This document shows positions 35,440-44,061 of a stretch of DNA of 64,000 nt, piece after piece (position 1 is the first letter of the stretch; each line of letters opens with the position of its first letter). The notes under the pieces were generated by a model. The model had not been told where the DNA came from, did no database searches, and saw nothing but the letters and a program-made list of their open reading frames with translations. The position numbers were made by a program, and so were the translations under genes. Source of the stretch: Sulfidibacterium sp964473395 (lineage in GTDB: Bacteria; Bacteroidota; Bacteroidia; Bacteroidales; F082); assembly GCA_964473395.1 (NCBI GenBank), contig CAYYOW010000001.1:1-64000 (forward strand), in the 5' to 3' direction.

Positions 35440-36105
35440 ATGAAGTTAAGCAAGGCTGTAAAAACGAAGGATGGTTCCCATACGCTTTTCAATGAAAAGG
35501 CAGGGGAGCACTATCATTCTGTTTTCGGTGCCATTCAGGAATCAGAACATATTTTTATCCGGGCAGGGCTGGAAGGCTATAAAAAGCCGGAAAAAGAATT
35601 ACGGATTCTGGAAATTGGTTTTGGAACGGGGTTAAACGGTCTGCTCACGCTAAAATGGGCCGAAAGGCACCAACAGATAGTGCAATATACCGGTATAGAA
35701 GCTTATCCTCCGGTACAAACGGTATTGAAGACGTTGAATTACCCGGCATTGCTTCACCTTGACAATGCTCTTTTTATGAAAATGCATAGCAGCACAGGTC
35801 ACCGGCAAGTTTCATCTTTTCTTTCGCTGCATGTTTTGTATGAGAAATTCCAGGATTATCAACCTGTATCTAACCATTATCATGTTATATTTTTCGATGC
35901 ATTCTCACCTGATAGTCAGCCGGAGATGTGGACCAAAGAAGGTTTTAAGAAAATGTATGATGCTTTAATTCCAGAAGGGATACTTGTCACCTATTCCTGC
36001 AAAGGAAGTGTGAAACGGGCACTTAAAGCCGCCGGTTTCAGCCTTGAAAAGCTACCCGGACCTCCAGGCAAACGCGAATTTCTGAGAGCTACAGCACAAA
36101 AATAA
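35440..36105 (+). CDS. mnmD: tRNA (mnm5s2U34)-methyltransferase MnmD (stand-alone)
   Basis: A SAM-dependent methyltransferase of 221 residues that makes the last step of mnm5(s2)U at tRNA position 34. Motifs: TKDGSHTLF near the start, LRILEIGFGTGLNGLL (SAM site), FFDAFSPDSQPEMWT, TYSCKGSVKRALKAAGF and PGPPGKREFLRA. It is the C-terminal half of E. coli MnmC without the FAD oxidase half. MnmE, acting earlier on the same base, is at 1935-3344. A TAGTTTTG box at 35428-35435 ends just before the ATG, so the transcript may be nearly leaderless. Confidence 0.95.
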   Translation: MKLSKAVKTKDGSHTLFNEKAGEHYHSVFGAIQESEHIFIRAGLEGYKKPEKELRILEIGFGTGLNGLLTLKWAERHQQIVQYTGIEAYPPVQTVLKTLNYPALLHLDNALFMKMHSSTGHRQVSSFLSLHVLYEKFQDYQPVSNHYHVIFFDAFSPDSQPEMWTKEGFKKMYDALIPEGILVTYSCKGSVKRALKAAGFSLEKLPGPPGKREFLRATAQK

Positions 36106-36107
36106 TC

Positions 36108-36380
36108 TTAACGTATTTCAAACTGTTGATATCCTTGTGATGGAATCTCCTGCTTCTCCACCCGGCTGACTCTCGCCCAGGCTGGTCCTTCTTCACACCA
36201 ATAAGAGAAAGCTTCCAAAGCATCCGGTGGGCCTTCCGCCTCAATATAAACGCTGCCGTCAGGACGATTTCTTACAAAACCTAATATTCCAAACTCATTT
36301 GCTTTTTTCTGTGCATAATACCGGAATCCAACACCTTGCACGCGTCCGAAAACCTGGAGAATGATGGCTTTTTTGCTCAT
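36108..36380 (-). CDS. acyP: Acylphosphatase
   Basis: A 90-residue acylphosphatase-fold enzyme that hydrolyses carboxyl-phosphate bonds. The catalytic region is QVFGRVQGVGFRYYAQKKA, with the Arg phosphate-binding residue, followed by GFVRNRPDGSVYIEAEG with the Asn. I set the start at 36380 (MSKKAIILQV). The frame stays open upstream to 36494, but those 38 residues are not part of the fold. It is convergent with mnmD, only 2 bp between the stops. Confidence 0.95.
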   Translation of the reverse strand: MSKKAIILQVFGRVQGVGFRYYAQKKANEFGILGFVRNRPDGSVYIEAEGPPDALEAFSYWCEEGPAWARVSRVEKQEIPSQGYQQFEIR

Positions 36381-36556
36381 TTTAAAATGATTGACTAGCT
36401 TAAAACAATACTTAATTATCCCTTCATTGAATATCTTTCCAAAGATAGAAATTATATATCTCATAAAAATATAATCAGGTATTGTCATAAGCATGATTTA
36501 TTGTAACTTTACATCCACCTAAAGTAGAGGGCATGTGAAATAACCTTTTAATTATT

Positions 36557-37075
36557 ATGCCTATGAATAGAAAGTTACTTGTTAATTTATTAAGCGTTGT
36601 CACTATACTGTTCTTTTGTCAGGCTGGTTTTAGCCAAAATATTTTGGCTAAAGGGAACATGGAGAGATGGACGGATACAACCCATCTCGCCGACAGGATT
36701 CGCATGGAAAATATTACCCTGGAATCAACGATTATGTATGGTGAGAAAAATCCAGCAAAACGTATGGAAGAGAGCAAAGCCCTTAGCCATACCAGCATTG
36801 ATACCGAAACCAGCAACAATAAACTCGCCGACAGTATCAGAATTTATCCCAATCCGGGCAACGGAAAACTGAATATTATCTTGAATAATACCCTCAAGGG
36901 TAAAGTTACGGTTCGCGTTATGGATATTACCGGACGCGTGGTTTACAAACACGTCTTTACTAACGTGATGAACCAAATGCTGCCTGTTAATATCAGCAAT
37001 GAGCCTTCCAATCTGTATTTTATCAGTATCAGCAATAGATACAATATGGTTGTGAAGAAATTTATGAAGCGATAG
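36557..37075 (+). CDS. Small secreted protein with a T9SS type A sorting domain
   Basis: A 172-residue exported protein. The signal peptide is about 1-26 (LLVNLLSVVTILFFCQAGFSQ). Residues about 27-92 match nothing I recognise. Residues about 93-172 are a type A T9SS C-terminal sorting domain: IRIYPNPGNGKLNI, VRVMDITGRVVYK, and a basic end YNMVVKKFMKR. It would therefore be exported by the Sec and type IX systems, with the sorting domain removed at the surface. The passenger is unusually short, about 66 residues. An in-frame ATG lies 6 bp downstream. Confidence 0.88.
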   Translation: MPMNRKLLVNLLSVVTILFFCQAGFSQNILAKGNMERWTDTTHLADRIRMENITLESTIMYGEKNPAKRMEESKALSHTSIDTETSNNKLADSIRIYPNPGNGKLNIILNNTLKGKVTVRVMDITGRVVYKHVFTNVMNQMLPVNISNEPSNLYFISISNRYNMVVKKFMKR

Positions 37076-37104
37076 TACGTTGTTCTTACAGAAGATTCTG
37101 AGTG

Positions 37105-37671
37105 TCAGTGTAGCTGCCTGGCAACCCAGTCGTTAAGCCGTTCGAAAAGCTGTTGGGGCAACAACCTGCGCCAGGCCAATTCATCAAACTCTCCTCCGAA
37201 AATCAAATACTGATCAATATTTACTTCTTTAAATTCCTGCTTAACATGATGACGAAAGTTAAGTCCAATAATCCAGCCATCGCCCAGATTGTCAAACCAT
37301 TCGGCAAAATAATCATCCGTGTCCGAATGAAAATCAAACACGTTTTCGCCAACGAGGATAAAATATTTTATCTCTTGATCCATAAGCTCCTCAACAACAT
37401 TCCGGTACAGATACATCACATCGTTGTACAAAACATCATTCCATTCGCCAAACAGCTCGATGATAGCATATTGCTGCTCATACTGTACAAACAACAGCTT
37501 CAAATAGAGCGTTTGCGAACCAAAGTAATCCCATTGTGGATGGATGTAATGGTCGTAAATGGCATGTTCAAAATAGATTTCACTGTTTTGACGTCCGAAA
37601 AACGGCGAACGGTCATCTTCAGATGCAATATACAATTCTCGCCAGTTGTAATAAGGTTCCAAATTGTGCAT
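37105..37671 (-). CDS. Conserved-looking hypothetical protein
   Basis: A 188-residue soluble protein rich in acidic and aromatic residues (YYNWRELYIASEDDRSPFFG, QWDYFGSQTLYLKLLFV, IIELFGEWNDVLYNDVMYLY, DYFAEWFDNLGDGWIIGLNF). No signal peptide and no membrane helix are seen. I do not recognise it. It stands 24 bp downstream of crcB on the same strand and so may belong to that operon. The ordered codon use and the alternation of strands and helices make it a real gene. Confidence 0.75.
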   Translation of the reverse strand: MHNLEPYYNWRELYIASEDDRSPFFGRQNSEIYFEHAIYDHYIHPQWDYFGSQTLYLKLLFVQYEQQYAIIELFGEWNDVLYNDVMYLYRNVVEELMDQEIKYFILVGENVFDFHSDTDDYFAEWFDNLGDGWIIGLNFRHHVKQEFKEVNIDQYLIFGGEFDELAWRRLLPQQLFERLNDWVARQLH

Positions 37672-37695
37672 AACAAGGCAGGAGTGAAGTTTTAA

Positions 37696-38070
37696 TTAGA
37701 TAGATTTAGACAGAAAATAGCCGCCTATGGCCAATGAAATACCAAAAAGGTTCGTAGCAAGAAGGTAAAGCGTCATGTAAACATAATCGCCGCTTTTTAT
37801 CAGGCTGAAATTGTCGAAAGCAAATGTGGAGAAGGTGGTGAAACTTCCAAGAATTCCCACAAAAATGAGTAGCCGCATACCCGGCGACACATATACGCGG
37901 GCAAAATACCCCCACAAAAAACCAATCACAAGCGAGCCAAGCAGGTTCACGGTAAGCGTTGCCCACGGGAAATCGCTGTGGAATTTGGAGTCAATTACTT
38001 CATATATCAGAAATCGTAACACGGCGCCTATGCTTCCGCCGAAAGCTACAGCCAGTAGTTTAATAATCAT
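37696..38070 (-). CDS. crcB: Fluoride efflux channel CrcB/FluC
   Basis: A 124-residue membrane protein with four helices, the size of one FluC subunit (active as a dual-topology dimer). Signature pieces: AVAFGGSIGAVLRFLI, TLTVNLLGSLVIGFLWG, and GILGSFTTFSTFAFDN with the Phe/Thr selectivity residues. It exports fluoride. I found no fluoride riboswitch in front; the start follows directly on the DUF493 gene, which suggests joint transcription. Confidence 0.96.
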   Translation of the reverse strand: MIIKLLAVAFGGSIGAVLRFLIYEVIDSKFHSDFPWATLTVNLLGSLVIGFLWGYFARVYVSPGMRLLIFVGILGSFTTFSTFAFDNFSLIKSGDYVYMTLYLLATNLFGISLAIGGYFLSKSI

Positions 38071-38394
38071 TTACAATGCGAATTTGAGATTTTCTATTTC
38101 TTTCAATAGTGAATAAAGCCGATTCATGGTCTGCCGGTCGTTCAAGGTTATCTCGTAGGTAAAACTAACATAAGTGCCTTTGCTGCTCTTGTTTTTACTT
38201 TGGAATAAATATCCGATACTCAATTCATTAAATACATTAACAAGCTGCTGTTTATTTTCCCTTACATTCGGGGTAGCAGTCATAACAGCTTTTAGCCTGT
38301 AGGTCACCGGAAACTGTAGTCCCTGGTTATTCATTTGTACAGGAGCAGAATCTTCTTTTGATATTTTCTTTTCCTTTTGAGAGTCGTCAGTCAT
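38071..38394 (-). CDS. DUF493 (YbeD-like) family protein
   Basis: A 107-residue protein. After a charged, probably loose N-terminus (1-25), FPVTYRLKAVMTA begins a ferredoxin-like fold that ends in SSKGTYVSFTYEITLNDRQTMNRLYSLLKEI, the block that marks DUF493. The E. coli member YbeD binds no known ligand and its role is unsettled. Its stop is immediately adjacent to the crcB start, with no spacer. Confidence 0.8.
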   Translation of the reverse strand: MTDDSQKEKKISKEDSAPVQMNNQGLQFPVTYRLKAVMTATPNVRENKQQLVNVFNELSIGYLFQSKNKSSKGTYVSFTYEITLNDRQTMNRLYSLLKEIENLKFAL

Positions 38395-38457
38395 TTCCCA
38401 GCGAGCTTAAAAAATTTCGGCAAAAATAACCGCATTTTTAAAACAAAAAACTATTCT

Positions 38458-40869
38458 TTAAAAAATATCAGGAAATAACTGAGGGTCATACTGATGCATC
38501 ATATCGTATGTAATTTCAAAGACATCCTCGGCATTGGGATTGGAGAAGTAATCGCCATCGGTACCGTAGGCAGCACGGTGGGCACGGGCAGTGATGGTGC
38601 GGGGTTTCATATCCAGAAAATAAAATCCACGTTGCTCATCCAGTACATTTTGCATCATATAGGAGGTAGCACCACCTGGAACATCCTCATCGAAAAAGAT
38701 GATTTTGTTGGTTTTCTTTAGGGAATTAAGAATGACACCGTGAACATCGAAGGGGATGAGTGTTTGCACATCAATAAGTTCCACATCAATACCGAATTTC
38801 TCCAGTTGTTTGGATGCATCCTGAGCAATACGCACATCGGAGCCGTAAGTCACCAAAGTAACATCCTTTCCTTTACGCAGAACTTCGGGAACGCCGGGAG
38901 CAATACGATATTCGCCGATGTTTGAAGGTCTTTTTTCACGTAAGCGATAGCCGTTGAGTGGTTCGATAATCAATACAGGCTGGTCTGAAGCAAGGTAAGT
39001 GTTGTAAAATCCTGCTGCCTGCGTCATGTTACGTGGAACGGCTACATGCATACCACGAATAGAGTTGATGACCATGCTCAACGGAGAACCTGCATGCCAG
39101 ATGCCTTCGAGGCGATGACCGCGCGTACTGATAATCATGGGAGCTTTTTGTCCGCCACAGGTGCGGTAATGCGTGGTGGCAATGTCGTCGCTCATCACCT
39201 GCAAACCGTAAAGGATATAATCGAAATACTGGATCTCGGCAATAGGGCGTAAACCACGCAACGCCATGCCCAGCCCCTGGCCTATAATGCTGGCCTCCCG
39301 AATTCCGGTATCGAAAATCCGGTTCTCACCATACTTTTTCTGTAAACCTTCATAAGTTTGGTTGACACCACCGATCTTTCCTACATCTTCACCAAAAGCC
39401 ACCACCAACGGGTTATGCTCAAAAATATAATCGAAATTATCACGTAGAATTTCCCTTCCGGGAACATACTTCTCCTCGTCAAACAGCGGGGCAACGGGCT
39501 TGATGTTCTCCGGCGCCCACTCCGACTCACTGTACAGATGCGAGCTATAGCGTTTACGGCTGTCAGCGAGTTCTTTCACCAGCCATTCGCGAATAATTGA
39601 TTTAAGCTGCTTGTTTTCCACCTTACAATCACACAGATACCGGATGGTTTGCCGGGCGGCACTGTAAATATCTTTCCTGATAGGTTCGCCCACACGTTTC
39701 AACTCATTACGAATGGCTTCAAGAGTCTGTTTTTTGGGGCATGAGCAGTCGTTATCCATCAGCTTCAGCAGTTCATCCCTTTTTTGTTTCAACGGTTGGC
39801 TGTAATTTTTCCAGGCTTTTTTTCTGGCTTCTTTGGCACGGATTCGGGCTTGATTTTCAATAGCATCCAATACCTCAGCGGTGCCGATATTGTTCTCCAA
39901 AATCCATTGCCGCATTCGCAAAATACCATCTCTGCCTTGCTCTTCTTTAAGCTGTTGCGAAGTTTTGTAGCGTTCGTGCGAGCCAGAAGTAGAATGTCCC
40001 TGAGGCTGTGTACATCCCGTGATATGAAACAGTACCGGTACCTGCTCTTTCCGGCACATGGCAACCCCTTTCCGATAGGTTTCCACAAGCTCTGGGTAGT
40101 CGAAACAGGGAGCCTTAAAAATCATCAGCCCGTTGGTGTTTTTTTTCTTTTGAAAGCCGGAAAGGAGTTCCGAAATATTTCCTTTGGTAGTTTGCAATTT
40201 GGTGGGCACCGAAATACCCCACTGGTCGTCCCACACAGATAGAGCCATTGGCACCTGTAATACGCCGGCAGCATTGATTACCTCAAAAAAGTGGCCTTCC
40301 GTAGTAGAGGCATCGCCAATGGTTCCAAAAGCCACTTCCCTGCCTTTCCTGCTGAATTTGGTTTGTTTTTGAAAAGATTTTTCATTTTTAAATAGCTTTG
40401 AAGCCAATGCAAGCCCCAGAAGTCGCGGCATCTGGCTGGCAGTGGGAGAGGAGTCAGGGGCACTGTTTTTTTGTTTTGTCAGGTCTTTCCATTCCCCCTT
40501 TTCGTCAAGGCTGCGACTGGCAAAATGATTGTTCATAAGTCTGCCTCCGTTGGCAGGATTGGCTTTGAGGTCAGTATCGCCATAAAGCTGGGCAAAAAAT
40601 TCTTCCAGCGTCATCATGCCGGTAGCAAACATAAAAGTTTGGTCGCGGTAGTATCCCGAACGCCAGTCACCCGCTTCGAACACTTTTGCCATAGCAAGTT
40701 GCGGAATCTCTTTCCCGTCACCAAAAATGCCGAATTTGGCTTTTCCTGTCAGCACTTCACGCCTTCCGAGTAAGCTTACCTGCCGGCTTTCGTTGGCTAT
40801 GCGATAATCATTTAAAATTTCTTCTTGTGATAAATTAAGGGAGGGATAACGAATATGGGATTCCTTCAT
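38458..40869 (-). CDS. Second fused 2-oxoacid dehydrogenase E1 (alpha-beta), 803 residues
   Basis: A ThDP-dependent E1 component, longer than the copy at 4514-6559. The alpha part (about 1-340) has SGYYRDQTFMFATGMM, and the ThDP loop GDASTTEGHFFEVIN with VWDDQWGIS. A ~130-residue linker follows, with a Cys-containing stretch (NDCSCPKK) and many Lys. The beta part (about 470-803) has VVAFGEDVGKIGGVNQTYEG, GLRPIAEIQYFDY and FFDEDVPGGATSYM. Its substrate is unclear (branched-chain oxoacid is the default). E2/E3 genes are not near. The linker makes it distinct from the smaller paralogue. Confidence 0.9.
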   Translation of the reverse strand: MKESHIRYPSLNLSQEEILNDYRIANESRQVSLLGRREVLTGKAKFGIFGDGKEIPQLAMAKVFEAGDWRSGYYRDQTFMFATGMMTLEEFFAQLYGDTDLKANPANGGRLMNNHFASRSLDEKGEWKDLTKQKNSAPDSSPTASQMPRLLGLALASKLFKNEKSFQKQTKFSRKGREVAFGTIGDASTTEGHFFEVINAAGVLQVPMALSVWDDQWGISVPTKLQTTKGNISELLSGFQKKKNTNGLMIFKAPCFDYPELVETYRKGVAMCRKEQVPVLFHITGCTQPQGHSTSGSHERYKTSQQLKEEQGRDGILRMRQWILENNIGTAEVLDAIENQARIRAKEARKKAWKNYSQPLKQKRDELLKLMDNDCSCPKKQTLEAIRNELKRVGEPIRKDIYSAARQTIRYLCDCKVENKQLKSIIREWLVKELADSRKRYSSHLYSESEWAPENIKPVAPLFDEEKYVPGREILRDNFDYIFEHNPLVVAFGEDVGKIGGVNQTYEGLQKKYGENRIFDTGIREASIIGQGLGMALRGLRPIAEIQYFDYILYGLQVMSDDIATTHYRTCGGQKAPMIISTRGHRLEGIWHAGSPLSMVINSIRGMHVAVPRNMTQAAGFYNTYLASDQPVLIIEPLNGYRLREKRPSNIGEYRIAPGVPEVLRKGKDVTLVTYGSDVRIAQDASKQLEKFGIDVELIDVQTLIPFDVHGVILNSLKKTNKIIFFDEDVPGGATSYMMQNVLDEQRGFYFLDMKPRTITARAHRAAYGTDGDYFSNPNAEDVFEITYDMMHQYDPQLFPDIF

Positions 40870-41059
40870 TTGATGTCTGTTTTGCCATGCAAAGATACAA
40901 ATTAAAACGATTCTAAATTAGACTTGGATACCTTTATTTACATGCGAATCATCTTTTTAGCGTTGATGTGCTACTATTATCTCTTCTTAAAGATGTCTAT
41001 ATAAAAACAATATTAACTGATTTTCAGATTTTTCATACTTTTGGAAAAACAATGAAGCT

Positions 41060-41881
41060 ATGGAAGCAAAACATGATTATCTCAATGAGCACGGTAAGCT
41101 GAGAGACCGTGTTTACGAGGCAAAGCTGAAAGAGTTGCAGATAGAACTTGTCAAATTACAGGAGTGGGTTAAAGCCAAAGGTAAAAAGGTCGTTGTGATT
41201 TTTGAAGGGCGCGATGCTGCCGGTAAAGGAGGCGTTATAAAACGGATTACCGAACGGTTAAATCCGCGTGTTGCAAGAGTGGTGGCGCTGGGCGTTCCTA
41301 CCGAAAAGGAAAAGACGCAATGGTATTTTCAGCGCTATGTGCCCCATTTGCCTGCTGCCGGCGAAATAGTTTTGTTTGATCGTTCGTGGTACAACCGTGC
41401 CGGCGTGGAACGGGTAATGGGTTTTTGCACGGAAGATGAATACTGGGATTTTCTGAGAGCCTGCCCAAATTTTGAAAAAATGCTTATTCGTGCGGGAACA
41501 TCAATTATAAAGTATTGGTTCTCGGTGAGTGAGGAAGAACAGGAAAAACGTTTCCAGGCGCGGCTGGAGGATCCGACCAAACGGTGGAAACTCAGCCCTA
41601 TGGATATTAAATCACGTGGATTATGGGTGGAATATTCCCGTGCAAAAGATGAAATGTTCTCTTACACCGATACTAAAATCTCTCCATGGTACGTGGTCAA
41701 CGCCGACGATAAAAAGCGAGCACGGATCAATACCATTCATCATCTGCTCAGCTTAATTCCTTATGAAGACCTCACACCGGCTTCCATAAAACTTCCTCTG
41801 CGCAAGAAAGAAAAAGGCTATGTGCGTCCTCCTATGCAGGAGCAGACCTTTGTTCCGGATATTTATGAAGGCAAAATTTGA
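41060..41881 (+). CDS. ppk2: Polyphosphate kinase 2
   Basis: A PPK2-type kinase of 273 residues that moves phosphate between polyphosphate and nucleotides. Walker A is FEGRDAAGKGGVIKRI (about 50-65), the lid/second motif is VPTEKEKTQWYFQRYV, Walker B is EIVLFDRSWYNRAGVE, and the lid Arg region is TKRWKLSPMDI. The class (NDP- or NMP-using) cannot be set with certainty here. It stands alone between divergent neighbours. Confidence 0.96.
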   Translation: MEAKHDYLNEHGKLRDRVYEAKLKELQIELVKLQEWVKAKGKKVVVIFEGRDAAGKGGVIKRITERLNPRVARVVALGVPTEKEKTQWYFQRYVPHLPAAGEIVLFDRSWYNRAGVERVMGFCTEDEYWDFLRACPNFEKMLIRAGTSIIKYWFSVSEEEQEKRFQARLEDPTKRWKLSPMDIKSRGLWVEYSRAKDEMFSYTDTKISPWYVVNADDKKRARINTIHHLLSLIPYEDLTPASIKLPLRKKEKGYVRPPMQEQTFVPDIYEGKI

Positions 41882-41977
41882 ACTAAGGACTTTCCTTTAA
41901 AATGCTATATCTCACAAACAAAAATCAAAATTACAGACTGACTTCCAAAAAAAAAACAAAGAAAAAAAATCTTTTTA

Positions 41978-42007
41978 TTTGTTTTATAAAAAAAACGAAT
42001 ATATTTG
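41978..42007 (+). promoter_or_regulatory. Candidate promoter of the arginine operon
   Basis: TTTG at 41978-41981, an 18-bp spacer (one shorter than the usual 19), then TATATTTG at 42000-42007. It would start transcription just before the leader ORF at 42018. Confidence 0.6.
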
Positions 42008-42017
42008 TCCCCACAAA

Positions 42018-42128
42018 ATGAAACAAAATAATACATATCCGTTTTCCCATGAACAGCATCCCGTTGTAACGGAAGTATTATACGTTTTTGTTTCCTACAG
42101 GAACACCAGGCCCCCCTTCGGGGTATAA
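42018..42128 (+). CDS. Candidate leader peptide of the arginine operon
   Basis: A 36-codon ORF opens 10 bp after the promoter -7 box and ends in YRNTRPPFGV at 42128. Its last codons include two AGG Arg codons three apart and lie within sequence that can fold. The peptide's end overlaps the structured region at 42061-42135, the arrangement seen in transcription attenuators. No homology is claimed. The alternative is chance, since short ORFs are common. Confidence 0.45.
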   Translation: MKQNNTYPFSHEQHPVVTEVLYVFVSYRNTRPPFGV

Positions 42129-42135
42129 TATTTTT
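42061..42135 (+). promoter_or_regulatory. Candidate transcription attenuator before the arginine operon
   Basis: Complementary TATTATA (42076-42082) and TATAATA (42124-42130) can close a larger structure containing a TTCC/GGAA hairpin (42092-42103) and a CCC-TTCG-GGG hairpin (42114-42123). Five T follow at once (42131-42135). A separate small CCGT/ACGG stem is at 42061-42072. This could act as a terminator controlled by ribosome movement on the leader ORF. The same bases also match a -7 box (TATTTTTG at 42129-42136), so a second promoter is possible. Confidence 0.45.
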
Positions 42136-42205
42136 GCGGAGTTCCGTACTCTGCCTTTTTTCGGTTTTACCATTTTTAATTTATTTATCAAAGTTAAGTT
42201 TTATT

Positions 42206-42871
42206 ATGCAAGTTGCTATTAATGTGGCTGATAGCAGTCATGAAAAATACGCACAGGCGGTTTGTGATATGATTGAAGAAGCTGCCAAACTAAGGGGCAC
42301 AGGGATCGCCAAAAGAAAGTCTGAATATATCCGGAAAAAGATCCGGAAGGGAAACGCTGTGATAGCCCTGTCGGGTGAAAAAGTAGTGGGCTTTTGTTAC
42401 ATCGAAAGTTGGGAAGGCCAGAAATTTGTAGCGAATTCCGGGCTGATTGTTCATCCCGATTATCGTAAAACAGGTTTGGCCAGAAATATCAAATCAAAGA
42501 TATTCGAGCTCTCCCGGAAAAAATTCCCTGAATCAAGAATCTTTGGCATCACTACCAGTCTGGCCGTGATGAAAATAAACTCAGGTCTGGGATACCAACC
42601 CGTTACGTTCTCGGAGCTCACCATGGATGAGACCTTCTGGAAAGGTTGCGAGAGCTGTACAAACTACGATATCCTGTTGAGAACAAGCCGGAAAATGTGT
42701 TTATGTACTGGCATGGTGTGCGATCCAGCAAAACATAACGGGGTCACTGACAAAAAAGAAAAAACATCCGGTTCGTGGAAGCAGTTTAAAAAATTCCTCA
42801 AAACACGGAGTGAGCATTTCCCAATCAAAAATTCATTATACCCGAAAATCAGTAAAATATTACACAAATGA
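42206..42871 (+). CDS. GNAT-family N-acetyltransferase at the head of the arginine operon
   Basis: A 221-residue acetyltransferase with the acetyl-CoA motif GLIVHPDYRKTGLARNIKSKI. I start it at 42206 (MQVAINV); the longer frame from 42134 has a membrane-like extension that overlaps the attenuator. The C-terminal part carries clustered Cys: KGCESCTNYDIL and KMCLCTGMVCDP, a feature of this Bacteroidota arg-operon protein rather than of GNAT enzymes in general. The likely job is N-acylating glutamate (the ArgA step), inferred from position. ATGA overlap with argG. Confidence 0.82.
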   Translation: MQVAINVADSSHEKYAQAVCDMIEEAAKLRGTGIAKRKSEYIRKKIRKGNAVIALSGEKVVGFCYIESWEGQKFVANSGLIVHPDYRKTGLARNIKSKIFELSRKKFPESRIFGITTSLAVMKINSGLGYQPVTFSELTMDETFWKGCESCTNYDILLRTSRKMCLCTGMVCDPAKHNGVTDKKEKTSGSWKQFKKFLKTRSEHFPIKNSLYPKISKILHK

Positions 42872-44061
42872 AAAACAAAAAAGTATTATTGGCATTTAGT
42901 GGCGGTTTGGACACCTCTTATTGTGTCAAATATTTCATACATGAAAAAGGGCTGGAGGTGCATACAGCCGTTGTAAATACCGGTGGCTTTTCAAAAGATG
43001 AACTCCGGAAAATTGAGAAACAGGCTTACCAATTGGGCGCCAAAGCTCATAAAACTATTGATGGCAGCCATGACTTTTATGAGCATATTATAAAATATCT
43101 CATTTTTGGTAATGTACTTAAAAACAACACTTACCCACTGTCGGTGAGCGCTGAACGGATTTTTCAGGCCAAAGCACTGGCCGAATATGCCAAAGCCATA
43201 GGCGCCTCATACATCGCCCATGGGAGTACCGGTGCAGGTAATGACCAAATACGTTTTGATCTGGTTTTCCAACTAGTGGCACCTGAGCTGGAAATATTGA
43301 CACCGGTAAGAGATCAAATCCTGAGTCGTCGCGAAGAGATTGATTATCTGTCCAAATATGGTATAAAAACAGATTGGGAGAAGTCGAAATACTCCATTAA
43401 CAAAGGACTGTGGGGAACAAGCATCGGCGGTAAAGAAACCCTTACTGCCAGCGAACCGTTACCGGAAGAAGCTTTTCCCTCCAAAGCAACAAAAACAGAA
43501 TCCGAAGTTTTGACAATTGGCTTTGAAAAAGGAGAGATTATCTCTGTAAATGGTGTAAAAACCAAACCGGTAAAGGCAATTCAACAAATTGAAGCTGAGG
43601 CATCTAAATATGCTATTGGTCGGGATATGCACACAGGGGATACCATTATCGGAATAAAAGGAAGAATAGGTTTTGAAGCCGCTGCGGCTGCCATCATCAT
43701 CAAAGCTCACCATACGCTGGAAAAACACACCCTGAGCAAATGGCAACTTCACTGGAAAGAACAACTGTCCAACTGGTATGGCATGTTTATCCATGAAGCA
43801 CAATATTTTGAACCCGTCATGCGAAATATTGAAAACTTTCTTGCTGATACACAGCAATTTGTTTCCGGAGAAGTCTCTGTAGCCCTGCATCCTTATCGTT
43901 TTGAGATACTGGGAATTCAATCTGATCACGATTTGATGAAATCGGATTTCGGCGACTATGGAGAAATAAACAAAGCCTGGACTGGTGATGACGTAAAAGG
44001 GTTTGTTAAGATCATGGCGAACTCCATGAAAATTTTTCAAAATGTAAACGGAAAACTATGA
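42868..44061 (+). CDS. argG: Argininosuccinate synthase
   Basis: Joins citrulline and aspartate with ATP. A 397-residue enzyme with the PP-loop VLLAFSGGLDTSYCVKYF at the start, YIAHGSTGAGNDQIRFD in the middle, and the conserved end of the synthase domain (GTSIGGKETL). It begins at an ATGA overlap with the GNAT gene and ends at another with argC, which indicates tight coupling. Confidence 0.95.
   Translation: MKNKKVLLAFSGGLDTSYCVKYFIHEKGLEVHTAVVNTGGFSKDELRKIEKQAYQLGAKAHKTIDGSHDFYEHIIKYLIFGNVLKNNTYPLSVSAERIFQAKALAEYAKAIGASYIAHGSTGAGNDQIRFDLVFQLVAPELEILTPVRDQILSRREEIDYLSKYGIKTDWEKSKYSINKGLWGTSIGGKETLTASEPLPEEAFPSKATKTESEVLTIGFEKGEIISVNGVKTKPVKAIQQIEAEASKYAIGRDMHTGDTIIGIKGRIGFEAAAAAIIIKAHHTLEKHTLSKWQLHWKEQLSNWYGMFIHEAQYFEPVMRNIENFLADTQQFVSGEVSVALHPYRFEILGIQSDHDLMKSDFGDYGEINKAWTGDDVKGFVKIMANSMKIFQNVNGKL

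Noticed and set aside
37153..37695. Plus-strand ORF over the 188-residue unknown protein
   Set aside because: It is an antisense frame. The minus-strand gene has the better spacing and fits the operon.
38060..38120. Fluoride riboswitch before crcB
   Set aside because: crcB starts immediately after the stop of the upstream gene, so there is no leader to hold one.
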